38,969 nt of DNA from JBGPYM01 sp041493205. GTDB lineage: Bacteria > Bacteroidota > Ignavibacteria > UBA10030 > UBA6906. The number at the start of each line of letters is the position of its first letter. Within the stretch, counting starts at the first letter, position 1. Shown piece after piece: positions 1 through 8,840 of this stretch. The stretch is taken from positions 1 through 38,969 of the forward strand of contig JBGPYM010000003.1 of the NCBI GenBank assembly GCA_041493205.1. Direction: 5' to 3'. The translations under genes were made by a program, and so were the position numbers. The notes under the pieces were generated by a model. It ran no database searches, had not been told where the DNA came from, and saw only the letters and a program-made list of their open reading frames with translations.

Positions 1-753
1 ATCGACGGCGGCCCGGAACGACGGGAGGTAGACTTCACGGAGCGTGCGCTCGGAGATATCCACCGTATTGTAATCCCTCCCCCCTTCCGCCCCCCCGTAG
101 GCAACGAAATGCTTGGCACAGGCAGCGAGGGAGGAAGCGTCGCGGAGGCGATCGCCCTGAAAGCCCCGGACTGCGGCGGCGGACATGGCGGAACAGAGAA
201 ACGGATCCTCGCCAAACCCTTCCGCGATTCTCCCCCAGCGGGGATCCCGTGCTATATCCACCATCGGGGCGAATGTCCAGTGTATACCGGCAGCGGTTGC
301 TTCGACGGCGGCGACCCGTGATGCGTGGCGGACCGCATTGGTGTCCCATGACGCGGCCATTGCGAGCGGGATAGGGAAGATCGTCCGGAATCCATGAATC
401 ACATCGAGGCCGAACAGGAGCGGGATGCCAAGCCGCGATTCTTCCACCGCGACGCGCTGCACTTCACGCGACTCGCGGGCTCCGACGCAGTTCAGGAGGG
501 ACCCCACGAGGCCTTTTCGCAGCTCTTCACGCCGTTCCGGGGGGATAACGTACTGCTTCGCCTTTTCGTCCCAGTCGACATGCGTCTGGTTTAACTGCCC
601 GATTTTCTCCTCGAGGGTCATGCGGGCAAGGAGCGAGTCAATTCTCCGTTCCGCGGCGGCATCCACCGTCCGCACTCCCTGGGAGAGTGCCGCCGGTTGC
701 GCGGGGAGAATCAGGATCAGTGCTGCAACGAGGGGACGTGTTCTGGCATTCAT
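1..753 (-). CDS. GH3 beta-glucosidase, N-terminal part (cut by window edge)
   Basis: The reading frame is open from the ATG at 753 to base 1, giving 251 residues of a larger enzyme. An N-terminal hydrophobic signal peptide (MNARTRPLVAALILILPAQP...) predicts export. The remainder matches the GH3 TIM-barrel: a RMTLEEKIGQL motif near residue 40, LFGLDVIHGFRT near 114, the FAPMVDIARDPRWGR block near 160, GEDPF near 180, and CAKHFVAYG near 213. GH3 enzymes of this BglX type remove terminal beta-glucosyl units from oligosaccharides. The nucleophile Asp lies beyond the edge. The start overlaps the stop of the upstream GH2 gene as ATGA, so translation is probably coupled. In this locus it would finish off beta-1,2-linked glucose oligomers (inference). 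Confidence 0.9.
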   Translation of the reverse strand, partial: MNARTRPLVAALILILPAQPAALSQGVRTVDAAAERRIDSLLARMTLEEKIGQLNQTHVDWDEKAKQYVIPPERREELRKGLVGSLLNCVGARESREVQRVAVEESRLGIPLLFGLDVIHGFRTIFPIPLAMAASWDTNAVRHASRVAAVEATAAGIHWTFAPMVDIARDPRWGRIAEGFGEDPFLCSAMSAAAVRGFQGDRLRDASSLAACAKHFVAYGGAEGGRDYNTVDISERTLREVYLPSFRAAVD

Positions 754-3425
754 TTCGGTTGTTCCTGGGAGCCTGACGCGTATGCGAGGAGATTCAGCAT
801 ATACTGCCGGAGGACGGGGTCCACGCGGCGCGCAAAGAGTTCATCGGGCCCGGTTCCCGGCATCAACCGCCCCCGGACCTGCAGACGAGAAATGATCACC
901 TTCCCCGGCCCGACGGGCAATTCCGCAACGGCCACGACCGCGAGTTGAAGTCCGCAACGTGCGAGGACATGCTGGGCAACATTCGGCGTCACGGTATGCT
1001 GCGACACGACCTCACCGCCGTATCCGCCGTTGAACATCTTCAGGTGCTCCGGCAACAGTCCGTTCCAGAGCGGATGTGAGAGATCCTCGGCGAATATGTA
1101 TGAATCATATCCGCCCCTGTCGGCATCTTCACGGCGAACGACGGAGAGCTCGACACCCAGCGCCACATTGAGCGTTTCCGGTTCGGTGACATCGAACTCA
1201 GGCTCAATCAGGATGACGGAGTTCCCCTGCTGGAGAAATTTTGTGATGGCGCCGATGCGCGCCTGGTACCTGCCGCCGGCAATCATCCCTTCGCCGACAA
1301 CAAGCGTCGTGCACCGCCCAAGATCCACGTCGCGCACCGGGACAGCATCCACCCCCGCTGACAAAAGAAACTCGTGAATCCCGGGCTGATCTGCAAGGAT
1401 GGCACACGGCCGGTTCCGGAGGTGCGGAGCGACGTGCGGCTCCTCGAGGACGAACACCCTCTTTTCCGAATATGCAACACACGGACCGTTCCCGCGGCGG
1501 ATCTCCGCCCGAATCGTGAACGCACCGCTTCGATCCGGCAACATCACCGGAACGGGAAGGATGACCGTGTCGCACGGATTGATTTCCACCGCCTCTTCCC
1601 GCGCGGAAAGCCATACCCCATCCGGGTCCACGACCCCCCACCGGATCGTTCCGCTCTGAGGCTCCTGTGTGTCATTGAACAGGAACATTCTTACTGTGCG
1701 CTGCTCCTGTGCGGTACAATGGCGGTCCCAGAGTTCGCAACTGATGCCGAACGGGGCGAGCGCATTTTTGAGCGCCTGCAGGACCGGTTTGGGGCGAAGT
1801 TCCCTTATATCCCCGAGAAACCAATCGCCCGTGGGACCGTCATTGTTGCTCAGGTAGACAAACGGCTGGATTGCGTCCACGCGCATGCGCCTGAAAAGCT
1901 CCACGAGCTCCGAGGCAAGGAATGACTGGTGGGCGATGATATCGGACGGAGGGGGGTCATTCCCCAGCCAGCGCGTCATGACCTCCCGCGTCAGGGCCGT
2001 GGGATTCCCCTTCCTGTCCAGCCACCACCAGAGGAATTCGTTGATCATGGAGGGGGTGGCACAGCGTTCGATCCGTTCCAGCGCCTCCGTAAACCCGAAC
2101 CGGCGGTCGATCAGGACCGGTCCGAGAGAATAGATGTAGGGATGCTGCTCGACGAAGTCCACAGATTCCCACGGTCTTGTGGGATCGATGGTTTTCATGC
2201 GCGGAACAATCTGATGCTGCACCACCTCGTCCGTCGATTCGTTCAACGGATCCCAGATGATGATGCTCGGGTGATTCCAGTTGTCCTCGAGCCACCGGGT
2301 GAATTCCTTCTCAATTTGTTCGCGCGTTCCCGACGTCGTCCAGAACTGCCACTCGTTCTGGAGCAGCATGCCGTGTTCGTCCGCGACGTCATACCAGCGG
2401 TTGTACAACTGGCCAAGGTGATTCCGGAAGAAATTGAAATTATGCTCCCGGGGAATGTCGATCAGGAGTTTTTTCACCCACGCCATATCCCACGGGAGGG
2501 AGCCTCTGTCTGGGTCGGAGAAGAAGCGATGGAGGGCGATATTGCCGCCGCGAAGAACGATTTTTTTGCCATTGAGAAGAAAATCCCCGTCCCTGATCGC
2601 AAATTCTCGCAGCCCGAACGATGTACTCACCGCGTCGGTTGCTTTGCCGTCCAGCAGGCATTCCGCATCCACCGTATAGAGGAACGGATTTTCCGGCGAC
2701 CAGAGCGAAGGAGCGTGGATCGGAAGGTCCAGCGTGACTGTGCATTCGCCGGCTGCGGGAACGCTCACCCGGGTGGTTGCAGGATCTGATGCCTTTGTGC
2801 GCGAGACCTTTTCGGAGACCAGGGCCCTCAGTTCCGCCGTCAGATCCCGGGGACCGCTGTTTGTGATCCAGAACCTCGCCTCGACGAGGGCTTTGCGGAC
2901 GTTCGGGATCGTCTGCACCAACCGTATCCGCGGGTTGCCGCTCATCACGAGCACGACGTCCCCCCAGATGCCGGGGACAAACTCATTTCGTTCCTGGTCC
3001 TTCCCCACCGCACTCTCGGGAGGGAGAGTTTCCTTCAGGCCGACGCGGACGAGGAGCTCATTCTCCTTTCCGAAGATCACATGGCTGCTGACATCGTATT
3101 CCTGGGAGGTGTAGCAGGCACAATCGCCTCCGATGCGTGTCCCGTTGACGTACACCGAGGTGCCGTACATTGCCTGTTCGATGCGCAGGAACGCCAGTTC
3201 AGATGCGAAAGGCGACGAGGGAATGAATGTCCGGCGGTACCAGTGATACAGGTGGTCCTGCCACCGGTACGGAGGAGAAGCAGCGTCAACCAGCGCGGGG
3301 ACGGGGACCCGTTGTTCCCAGCCGGCTGCAGGCGGATGCGCCTCTCCCGGCGCGATCTCCCAGGTTCCGTTCAACGACTGTGAGAGCCTGGCGGAGGGGG
3401 AAGAGGGATGAGGGGGTGGTTTCAT
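750..3425 (-). CDS. Glycoside hydrolase family 2 enzyme (beta-glycosidase)
   Basis: 891 residues. The order of domains fits GH2: an N-terminal sugar-binding jelly roll (about 15-165, with VYVNGTRIGG), an immunoglobulin-like domain (about 165-275), then the TIM barrel from about 280 (KKIVLRGGN, then FFRNHLGQ). The acid/base is expected at E396 in WDPLNES, and the nucleophile is probably E463 in SMINEFLWWW. A long C-terminal extension of beta-rich segments follows. No signal peptide is visible at the chosen ATG (3425), so the protein may be cytoplasmic; no strong ribosome site precedes it. It lies 15 nt after the GH144 gene and overlaps the GH3 start by 4 nt. GH2 covers beta-galactosidases, beta-mannosidases, beta-glucuronidases and others. 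The sequence does not settle the substrate. Confidence 0.85.
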   Translation of the reverse strand: MKPPPHPSSPSARLSQSLNGTWEIAPGEAHPPAAGWEQRVPVPALVDAASPPYRWQDHLYHWYRRTFIPSSPFASELAFLRIEQAMYGTSVYVNGTRIGGDCACYTSQEYDVSSHVIFGKENELLVRVGLKETLPPESAVGKDQERNEFVPGIWGDVVLVMSGNPRIRLVQTIPNVRKALVEARFWITNSGPRDLTAELRALVSEKVSRTKASDPATTRVSVPAAGECTVTLDLPIHAPSLWSPENPFLYTVDAECLLDGKATDAVSTSFGLREFAIRDGDFLLNGKKIVLRGGNIALHRFFSDPDRGSLPWDMAWVKKLLIDIPREHNFNFFRNHLGQLYNRWYDVADEHGMLLQNEWQFWTTSGTREQIEKEFTRWLEDNWNHPSIIIWDPLNESTDEVVQHQIVPRMKTIDPTRPWESVDFVEQHPYIYSLGPVLIDRRFGFTEALERIERCATPSMINEFLWWWLDRKGNPTALTREVMTRWLGNDPPPSDIIAHQSFLASELVELFRRMRVDAIQPFVYLSNNDGPTGDWFLGDIRELRPKPVLQALKNALAPFGISCELWDRHCTAQEQRTVRMFLFNDTQEPQSGTIRWGVVDPDGVWLSAREEAVEINPCDTVILPVPVMLPDRSGAFTIRAEIRRGNGPCVAYSEKRVFVLEEPHVAPHLRNRPCAILADQPGIHEFLLSAGVDAVPVRDVDLGRCTTLVVGEGMIAGGRYQARIGAITKFLQQGNSVILIEPEFDVTEPETLNVALGVELSVVRREDADRGGYDSYIFAEDLSHPLWNGLLPEHLKMFNGGYGGEVVSQHTVTPNVAQHVLARCGLQLAVVAVAELPVGPGKVIISRLQVRGRLMPGTGPDELFARRVDPVLRQYMLNLLAYASGSQEQPK

Positions 3426-3440
3426 GGCGCGCGGGAAATT

Positions 3441-4814
3441 TTACGGAGGCGTGTGTTCCAGCCAGCCCCCCGCGAATCCCGCCTTCTTCAGTCCCGTGAT
3501 CACATACGGATTCTTCTTCAACACTTCCCAGACCCGCCCGTTACGGTAATTTTCGATCATCAGGACGATCGGTCCCTGGTCAATCCCGACATAGTCCGGA
3601 TCGAACCAGCCTGACGGTGTCGCGCTTGTCCTGTACGTGGGATTGAATGCATCGACAAACCCGTATTGGCGCCAGACAGCGGAGCCGTATTTTGTACGCA
3701 GGGCGCGGACTGCCTGCAGACATATCCCGGGCGCAAAAGGGAGAGACGAGACGGCTGCAGTCGGCGCGATCGTCCCGTCGTCGAACGACCAGTCGACCGA
3801 CACCCCGCGGGCGGCATAGGTTTGGAACGTTCGTTCCCGGCCCATGACGGTGAAAGTCGTGTCACGCGGCCCATCGCATGCGGTCAAGCCCCAGACGGTG
3901 TCTGCATAATCGGCGAATGAGCGCGGGTTGTGTGCAGCATAGAGCCGGTGGGAGACAGTCGCGCGCCGGGAATTTTCAAAGTAGTCAATCCCTTTTTCAC
4001 GCATGTACGCGTCCGCGATGCCGCGGAAGTCGATCCAGCAATGCGAGTACTGGTGTCCGAACAGGGGACCGAAATTCACAAAATCGAGCCCGTAGAAATT
4101 TCCCCACACATACCGGGATATCCAGTGGCGCCATCCTTCGGGAGGGGCCGGATGGGTCGGAGAGCCAAATGCGAGGATATACATGACCATGGCTTCATTA
4201 TACCCGAACCATGAATCTTTCGACATTCCTCGTTCCGGGTACCACGCGTACGCAAGACCCGCCCTTCCCTCACTCAACCAGATCCAGTCAACACGGCGGT
4301 ACAGCGAGTCCGCCATTTCTCGAATTTCCCGCTCGGCCGCTGCGGGGCCGTTGTAATATGACTGTGCGAAGAGCACTCCCGCCATCAGGAGCCCCGTGTC
4401 GATCGTCGACAATTCGCAATTCCATTCGCGCGTGTTATCGGAGAGGCGCAGCCAGTGATAGAAGAAGCCCCTGTAGCCGGCGACACCCTGCGATTGAGCG
4501 CCCTGCGGCAATGAGAGGAGGTGCCGGAGAGTGTTCCGGACCCTCAGGAGTGCCTCTGCCCGTGTGATGATGCCGCGTTCAGCCGCGATGGGGTAGGACG
4601 TCAGGGCAAATCCGATGGCAGCAATACTTGCGGGAGAGGGCGTTGGTGAGCGGTCGGGGGTCATCCCGGTCGCCGGGTCACTTGTCTCGAGAAACCAGCG
4701 GATGGTCCGGGTCTGGAGAGTGTCCAGCAGTGGGTCCCACGACCGCGTGACCGGCTGTGCACACGATGACGCCGCCATCCCGGCCAGCACGAGGAGAGAG
4801 AGGCAGGTCTTCAC
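3441..4814 (-). CDS. GH144-type glucanase (putative glucoamylase family), likely lipoprotein
   Basis: About 457 residues from a GTG start at 4814, four bases after the stop of the paralogous gene upstream. I chose this start because it gives a clean signal peptide ending in a possible lipobox cysteine (LAGMAASSC, C18); the same frame stays open further upstream but runs through the neighbour's coding sequence. The body belongs to the putative-glucoamylase family PF10091, whose characterised members in GH144 hydrolyse beta-1,2-glucan. Shared family blocks include SIAAIGFALT, a CELSTIDTGLL acidic motif, WFGYNEAMVMY, FGHQYSHCWIDFR, YFENSRRAT and YVGIDQGPIVLMIENYR. It lacks the T9SS tail of its neighbour. 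The likely site is an outer or periplasmic membrane anchor. Confidence 0.85.
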   Translation of the reverse strand: MKTCLSLLVLAGMAASSCAQPVTRSWDPLLDTLQTRTIRWFLETSDPATGMTPDRSPTPSPASIAAIGFALTSYPIAAERGIITRAEALLRVRNTLRHLLSLPQGAQSQGVAGYRGFFYHWLRLSDNTREWNCELSTIDTGLLMAGVLFAQSYYNGPAAAEREIREMADSLYRRVDWIWLSEGRAGLAYAWYPERGMSKDSWFGYNEAMVMYILAFGSPTHPAPPEGWRHWISRYVWGNFYGLDFVNFGPLFGHQYSHCWIDFRGIADAYMREKGIDYFENSRRATVSHRLYAAHNPRSFADYADTVWGLTACDGPRDTTFTVMGRERTFQTYAARGVSVDWSFDDGTIAPTAAVSSLPFAPGICLQAVRALRTKYGSAVWRQYGFVDAFNPTYRTSATPSGWFDPDYVGIDQGPIVLMIENYRNGRVWEVLKKNPYVITGLKKAGFAGGWLEHTPP

Positions 4815-4818
4815 GGGG

Positions 4819-6387
4819 TCACCGGAGAAGCACCATGATGCGGGCGGCGGAGAAGCGCCCCGCAACCACGCGGCAGATATAGACACCGGCTGCCGCTCCC
4901 CGCGCATCGAATTGGATTGCATGCGTCCCCGCATCCTGGAAGCCGTCCACGAGGGAGACAACCTCCCTCCCGAGGAGGTCATAGACGGCAAGGTGAACGT
5001 GCGCCGCAGCCGGGAGATGGTACGTGATGACGGTTGACGGGTTAAAGGGGTTCGGGTAATTCTGGGCGAGGGAATACCCTCCCGGGGACACCGGTTCCTG
5101 CACGCCTGTGACGGAAACAAATCCCGCCGCCTGCAGGCCTCGCTGGACGTCGGCATTCTTCATGAAACGCTCCCACACCTTCCCTGTCCGGTAATTTTCG
5201 ATCATGATGATCATCGGACCCTGATCGATTCCGATCACATCGGTATCCCACCAGCCGGCGCCAGGATTGAATGCATCCCGGAAGCCGTAGGTCGTCCAGA
5301 GCTGACCCCGGTAATTATTCCACATGTTGCGGATGACAGGAAGGGCGGCCTCGGGTGCAAACGCAATGGAGCTTATGGGCGCGGTCGGCGTAATGGTCCC
5401 ATCATCATCCTGCGCCGGTGGCGCTCCGCGCGCGCGGTAACCGGTCGGGGTGTCGCTTGCAGTGAGTCCCCAAAGGGAATCGCTGTATCCCATAAAGGCA
5501 CCGGGGTTGGCTACCGCATAGGCCCGCTGTGCAAGTGTCGCCCTTCGTGAATTCTCAAAATACGTTATTCCCTTCGACTGCATGTATTGGTCCGTGACCG
5601 ACCGGAAATCAAGCCAGCAGTGCGCATACTGGTGGCCGAAGAGGGGTGGAAACACCACGTAGGAATAGCCGTACAGGGTCTGCCACTGATATCCGGAAGT
5701 CCAGCGCTGCCATGCGGAGGAGGGAACGGGATAGGTGGGCGAGCCGAGGGCGAGCAGGTACATGATGGACGCTTCATTATAACCGATCCACTCTCCGTAG
5801 CCGGTGAATCCCGTTCCCGGTTGGTACCCCATCAGAACGCCAAGATGAAAATTCCGCATGAAATCCCAGTTCATCCTGCGGTAGAGTGAATCTGCAAGAC
5901 CGCGGATGGATTGTTCCAGCGAGTCGTTTCCAGAAAAGTATTCCCTCGCGTCGATGATGCCCGCCAGCAGGAGTCCGGTATCAATCGTTGAGAGCTCGGA
6001 ATCCCACGTTCTCGTTGCCGACGACATATCGAGAAAGTGATAGAAGAGCCCGTACTTGCCGCAATAGGCATTTCCATCTCCCTGCGGACCATACCAGAAG
6101 GTCCGGAGAGTCTGCAGCACCCGTGATGCCGCAGACGCGCGGGGCACCCATCCGTGGTCGGTTCCGATACAGATGCTGGTGAGGCCGAACCCGACGGAGG
6201 CGATGCTTGCAGGCGATCCGGACGTGTTCCGGTCGCGGATGAGCCCGTTGGCGGGATTGGCTTCCAGCCAGAAGAAGTTGAACGCCGCGTGCTGAATCGA
6301 ATCCAGAATCGCGGTGTCCGACAACTGCGCTTCGGCAGGTTCAGCGAGGAGCGTCAGCGCGCAGAGTGCACCGATCAGAAATCGCAT
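4819..6387 (-). CDS. GH144-type glucanase with T9SS C-terminal sorting domain
   Basis: 522 residues. A signal peptide covers residues 1-20 (ending AEPAEA). Residues about 22-430 are a PF10091/GH144-type alpha/alpha barrel: SIASVGFGLTS, WDSELSTIDTGLL with E131 and D136 as candidate acidic residues, WIGYNEASIMY, FGHQYAHCWLDFR, YFENSRRAT and IGIDQGPMIIMIENYR. The last 85 residues form a type A T9SS sorting domain beginning NYPNPFNPSTVITYHLP and ending AAGVYICRVVAG...MVLLR. The protein is therefore predicted to be secreted across the outer membrane and retained at the surface. An AAGGG ribosome site precedes the ATG. It is a close paralogue of the gene that follows 4 bases later. Characterised GH144 enzymes act on beta-1,2-glucan; activity here is inferred. 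Confidence 0.9.
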   Translation of the reverse strand: MRFLIGALCALTLLAEPAEAQLSDTAILDSIQHAAFNFFWLEANPANGLIRDRNTSGSPASIASVGFGLTSICIGTDHGWVPRASAASRVLQTLRTFWYGPQGDGNAYCGKYGLFYHFLDMSSATRTWDSELSTIDTGLLLAGIIDAREYFSGNDSLEQSIRGLADSLYRRMNWDFMRNFHLGVLMGYQPGTGFTGYGEWIGYNEASIMYLLALGSPTYPVPSSAWQRWTSGYQWQTLYGYSYVVFPPLFGHQYAHCWLDFRSVTDQYMQSKGITYFENSRRATLAQRAYAVANPGAFMGYSDSLWGLTASDTPTGYRARGAPPAQDDDGTITPTAPISSIAFAPEAALPVIRNMWNNYRGQLWTTYGFRDAFNPGAGWWDTDVIGIDQGPMIIMIENYRTGKVWERFMKNADVQRGLQAAGFVSVTGVQEPVSPGGYSLAQNYPNPFNPSTVITYHLPAAAHVHLAVYDLLGREVVSLVDGFQDAGTHAIQFDARGAAAGVYICRVVAGRFSAARIMVLLR

Positions 6388-6420
6388 GAAAGACCCTTGT
6401 GTCTGCTCAGGACTGATGGA

Positions 6421-8823
6421 TCACTTTCCCAGGACCACTATGATGTGATGTTCCGAACCCGGGGGAAACACCGGAAGTGTTTTGCAGCGCGGCGGGTGTC
6501 CTTCGCACGCAGGAACCCCATCCACAACGACGCGGGCAACCCCCCATTCGACGCGTGCCGGATTCTTCACCTCGATGTTGTATGTTGCGCCCCGGAACAG
6601 CCGGCGGACGCGGTAGCCTTCCCATTCCCGGGGAATGCACGGGTCGATGACAAGCCCATCCTCTGCGGGGCGTACGCCAAGGATCCATTCAAGTCCCACT
6701 TTGAACAACCAGGTTGCCGACCCTGTATACCAGGTCCATCCTCCCCGTCCGAAGTGACGCGAATCGGGCCCTTCGATATTCCCCGCGGTGACATACGGTT
6801 CCGCCTGGTATCGTGCCGGGTTTTTCCCTCTCTTCACCGGATTCAGAGCCGAATAGATGCGATAGGCGGACTCACCGCGACCGATGCGGGCGGCGGCGAT
6901 GACCGCCCAGGTTGCGGCATGCGTATAGACTCCGCCGTTCTCACGTACGCCAGGGGCGTAGCGCGTCAGGTAGCCGACTTCCCGGTCGGGCATTGTATAG
7001 GCCGGACGCAGGAGGAGCGTCCCGATGTCAGACTCGAGCTGCTGCTCCACGATGTCGAACACCCTGCAGGCGCGTTCCGCATCTGCAACCTCGCCGATGA
7101 TGGCCCATGTCTGCGGATTGAGCCACACACTCCCCTCGGTATTTTCCCTGCTCCCCAGTTTTCCGCCCGAGTCCTTTGTCGCTCCGAAATAATATTCACC
7201 ATCCCACGCAATCGTATTAAGGGCCTCGCGGAGCCGGGACGCCCGCTCCCGGTACTGCGCCTCCCGCGGGAGATCTCCCCGACGGCGGGTGAGGGGCGTC
7301 CAGTCCAACAATATACGATGGAGGAAATGTCCGAGCCAAACCGACTCGCCTTTCATATCCAGTCCGACTGCGCTCAGGCCGTCATTCCAGTCACCCGCAC
7401 CAATCAGCGGCAGGCCCCGATCGCTGAACCGTTCCAGGGCTTTGTCGATCGCCCGTGTGCAGTGATTGAACATCGTTTGGGGTGCGGGATCGTCCACGAA
7501 CGGCTCGCGACATTCCAGAATAGATTCGTCGCCCGTTTCCTGAAGATACGCCGTCATGACAAAAGGCATCCAGAGGAGATTATCGGAAATCGTGTTGTGG
7601 AGACCCAGTTCGGAGATCGGATGCCACCAGTGGTAGACGGTCCCGTCGCTGAACTGGTGGCGCGCGTGCAGGAGGAGCTGACGCTTTGTCCCTTCGGGGT
7701 CAATCGGGAGCCAGATCTGGCTGTCCTGAAGCTGATCGCGGAATCCGTATGCTCCTCCCGTCTGGTAATATGCCGTGCGCCCCCAGATGCGCCCGGCAAT
7801 GGCCTGATATTTCAACCATATATTTTCCATCAGGTCCATCGACGGATCGGGGGTCGAGACCCTGGTCGTGCCGAGCAAGGCGTGCCACCGTCCGGTGACA
7901 CTGGCGAGTGCGTCCGCGGCCTGTTCCGGCGTGCGATAACGCACGATCAGCGTCCGTGCATGTTCCGCCGAGTCGGCACAGCCGAGCGTATACACGAGCG
8001 TCGCGTCTTCACCGGGCGCAAGGGTGAGGCGATTCTGCAGGCTGCCGCACGGGTCGAGTCCGTTTCCGACGCGGCGCACGAGCTTCCCGCTCAGCACAGC
8101 AGCCGGCATTGCAGGATTTCCGTACATCCCGAGAAAGGATTCTTTGTCGGTATCAAACGACACCGGGTCGGGACTGACGGAGTGGAATCCGACAAACGGC
8201 CAATCGGTATTCCAGTGGCCCCGGTCGGTTGGCACCTCCCAGAGGCGTTTGACGGCGAAGAGAGCGCCCGTGGTCGTGTCAAGGGACGTCTCGATGAAGT
8301 TCCTGTGAAACTCCCGGTGCCAGTCGGGCGCCTGACCGAGGCCCCATTCGAAGTAACTAAATGTGTCGATACGACGTTTCCTGCGCGAGCCGTTCCGGAT
8401 CCGCAGGACCCACACTTCCACCGGATCCTCCGGAGTCACGAACACGGTCAGGGCAGTGTCGACGCCGAAGTTCTTCGATTCAATTGTCGTATATCCGAGG
8501 CCATGCCGGCACCGGTAGTGATCGGGCCGGGCACCGACGGGTTTCCAACCGGCGGACCAGACGCTTCCGCGATCGTCTCTCAGGTAGATGTATTTCCCCC
8601 AATCATCCCTGATCAGATCCTGTTCCCAGCGCGTCAGCCGGTTGAGCTGAGCGTGCGTGCGCCAGCTGTATCCGCTTCCGGTCTGGGAAATTGTCAGGCC
8701 GTAGTCGCCGTTGCTGATGACGTTAATCCAGGGGCGGGGGGTTTGCGGAGTGGTGATGACGTATTCCGTGCCGTCAGGAGAGAAGAATCCGAAGGGAGTT
8801 TTTGCGAGCGTTGGAGATTTCAT
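6421..8823 (-). CDS. GH94 glycoside phosphorylase (cellobiose-phosphorylase-like)
   Basis: 800 residues from the ATG at 8823, starting MKSPTLAKTPFGFF. The length and N-terminal block EYVITTPQTPRPWIN match cellobiose-phosphorylase-type GH94 proteins. Other landmarks are YYQTGGAYGFRDQLQD (about 352-367), HQFSDGTVYHWWHP (about 389-402) and GAGDWNDGL (about 475-483), the last carrying the catalytic acid; GSATWLFKVGLEWILG lies near the C-terminus. Such enzymes split a disaccharide or oligosaccharide with phosphate, yielding glucose 1-phosphate. There is no signal peptide, so it acts in the cytoplasm. Both flanks carry glucan-utilisation genes, including two GH144 proteins. GH144-like and GH94 domains also occur together in cyclic beta-1,2-glucan synthases, so a beta-1,2 substrate such as sophorose or its oligomers is possible; cellobiose remains an alternative. 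Confidence 0.88.
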   Translation of the reverse strand: MKSPTLAKTPFGFFSPDGTEYVITTPQTPRPWINVISNGDYGLTISQTGSGYSWRTHAQLNRLTRWEQDLIRDDWGKYIYLRDDRGSVWSAGWKPVGARPDHYRCRHGLGYTTIESKNFGVDTALTVFVTPEDPVEVWVLRIRNGSRRKRRIDTFSYFEWGLGQAPDWHREFHRNFIETSLDTTTGALFAVKRLWEVPTDRGHWNTDWPFVGFHSVSPDPVSFDTDKESFLGMYGNPAMPAAVLSGKLVRRVGNGLDPCGSLQNRLTLAPGEDATLVYTLGCADSAEHARTLIVRYRTPEQAADALASVTGRWHALLGTTRVSTPDPSMDLMENIWLKYQAIAGRIWGRTAYYQTGGAYGFRDQLQDSQIWLPIDPEGTKRQLLLHARHQFSDGTVYHWWHPISELGLHNTISDNLLWMPFVMTAYLQETGDESILECREPFVDDPAPQTMFNHCTRAIDKALERFSDRGLPLIGAGDWNDGLSAVGLDMKGESVWLGHFLHRILLDWTPLTRRRGDLPREAQYRERASRLREALNTIAWDGEYYFGATKDSGGKLGSRENTEGSVWLNPQTWAIIGEVADAERACRVFDIVEQQLESDIGTLLLRPAYTMPDREVGYLTRYAPGVRENGGVYTHAATWAVIAAARIGRGESAYRIYSALNPVKRGKNPARYQAEPYVTAGNIEGPDSRHFGRGGWTWYTGSATWLFKVGLEWILGVRPAEDGLVIDPCIPREWEGYRVRRLFRGATYNIEVKNPARVEWGVARVVVDGVPACEGHPPRCKTLPVFPPGSEHHIIVVLGK

Positions 8824-8840
8824 GTGCTGTTGGTGAGCGC

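Noticed and set aside
4815..5156. Upstream extension of the second GH144-type gene
   Set aside because: The extra 114 codons run through the neighbour's T9SS domain in another frame; the GTG at 4814 starts a proper signal peptide.
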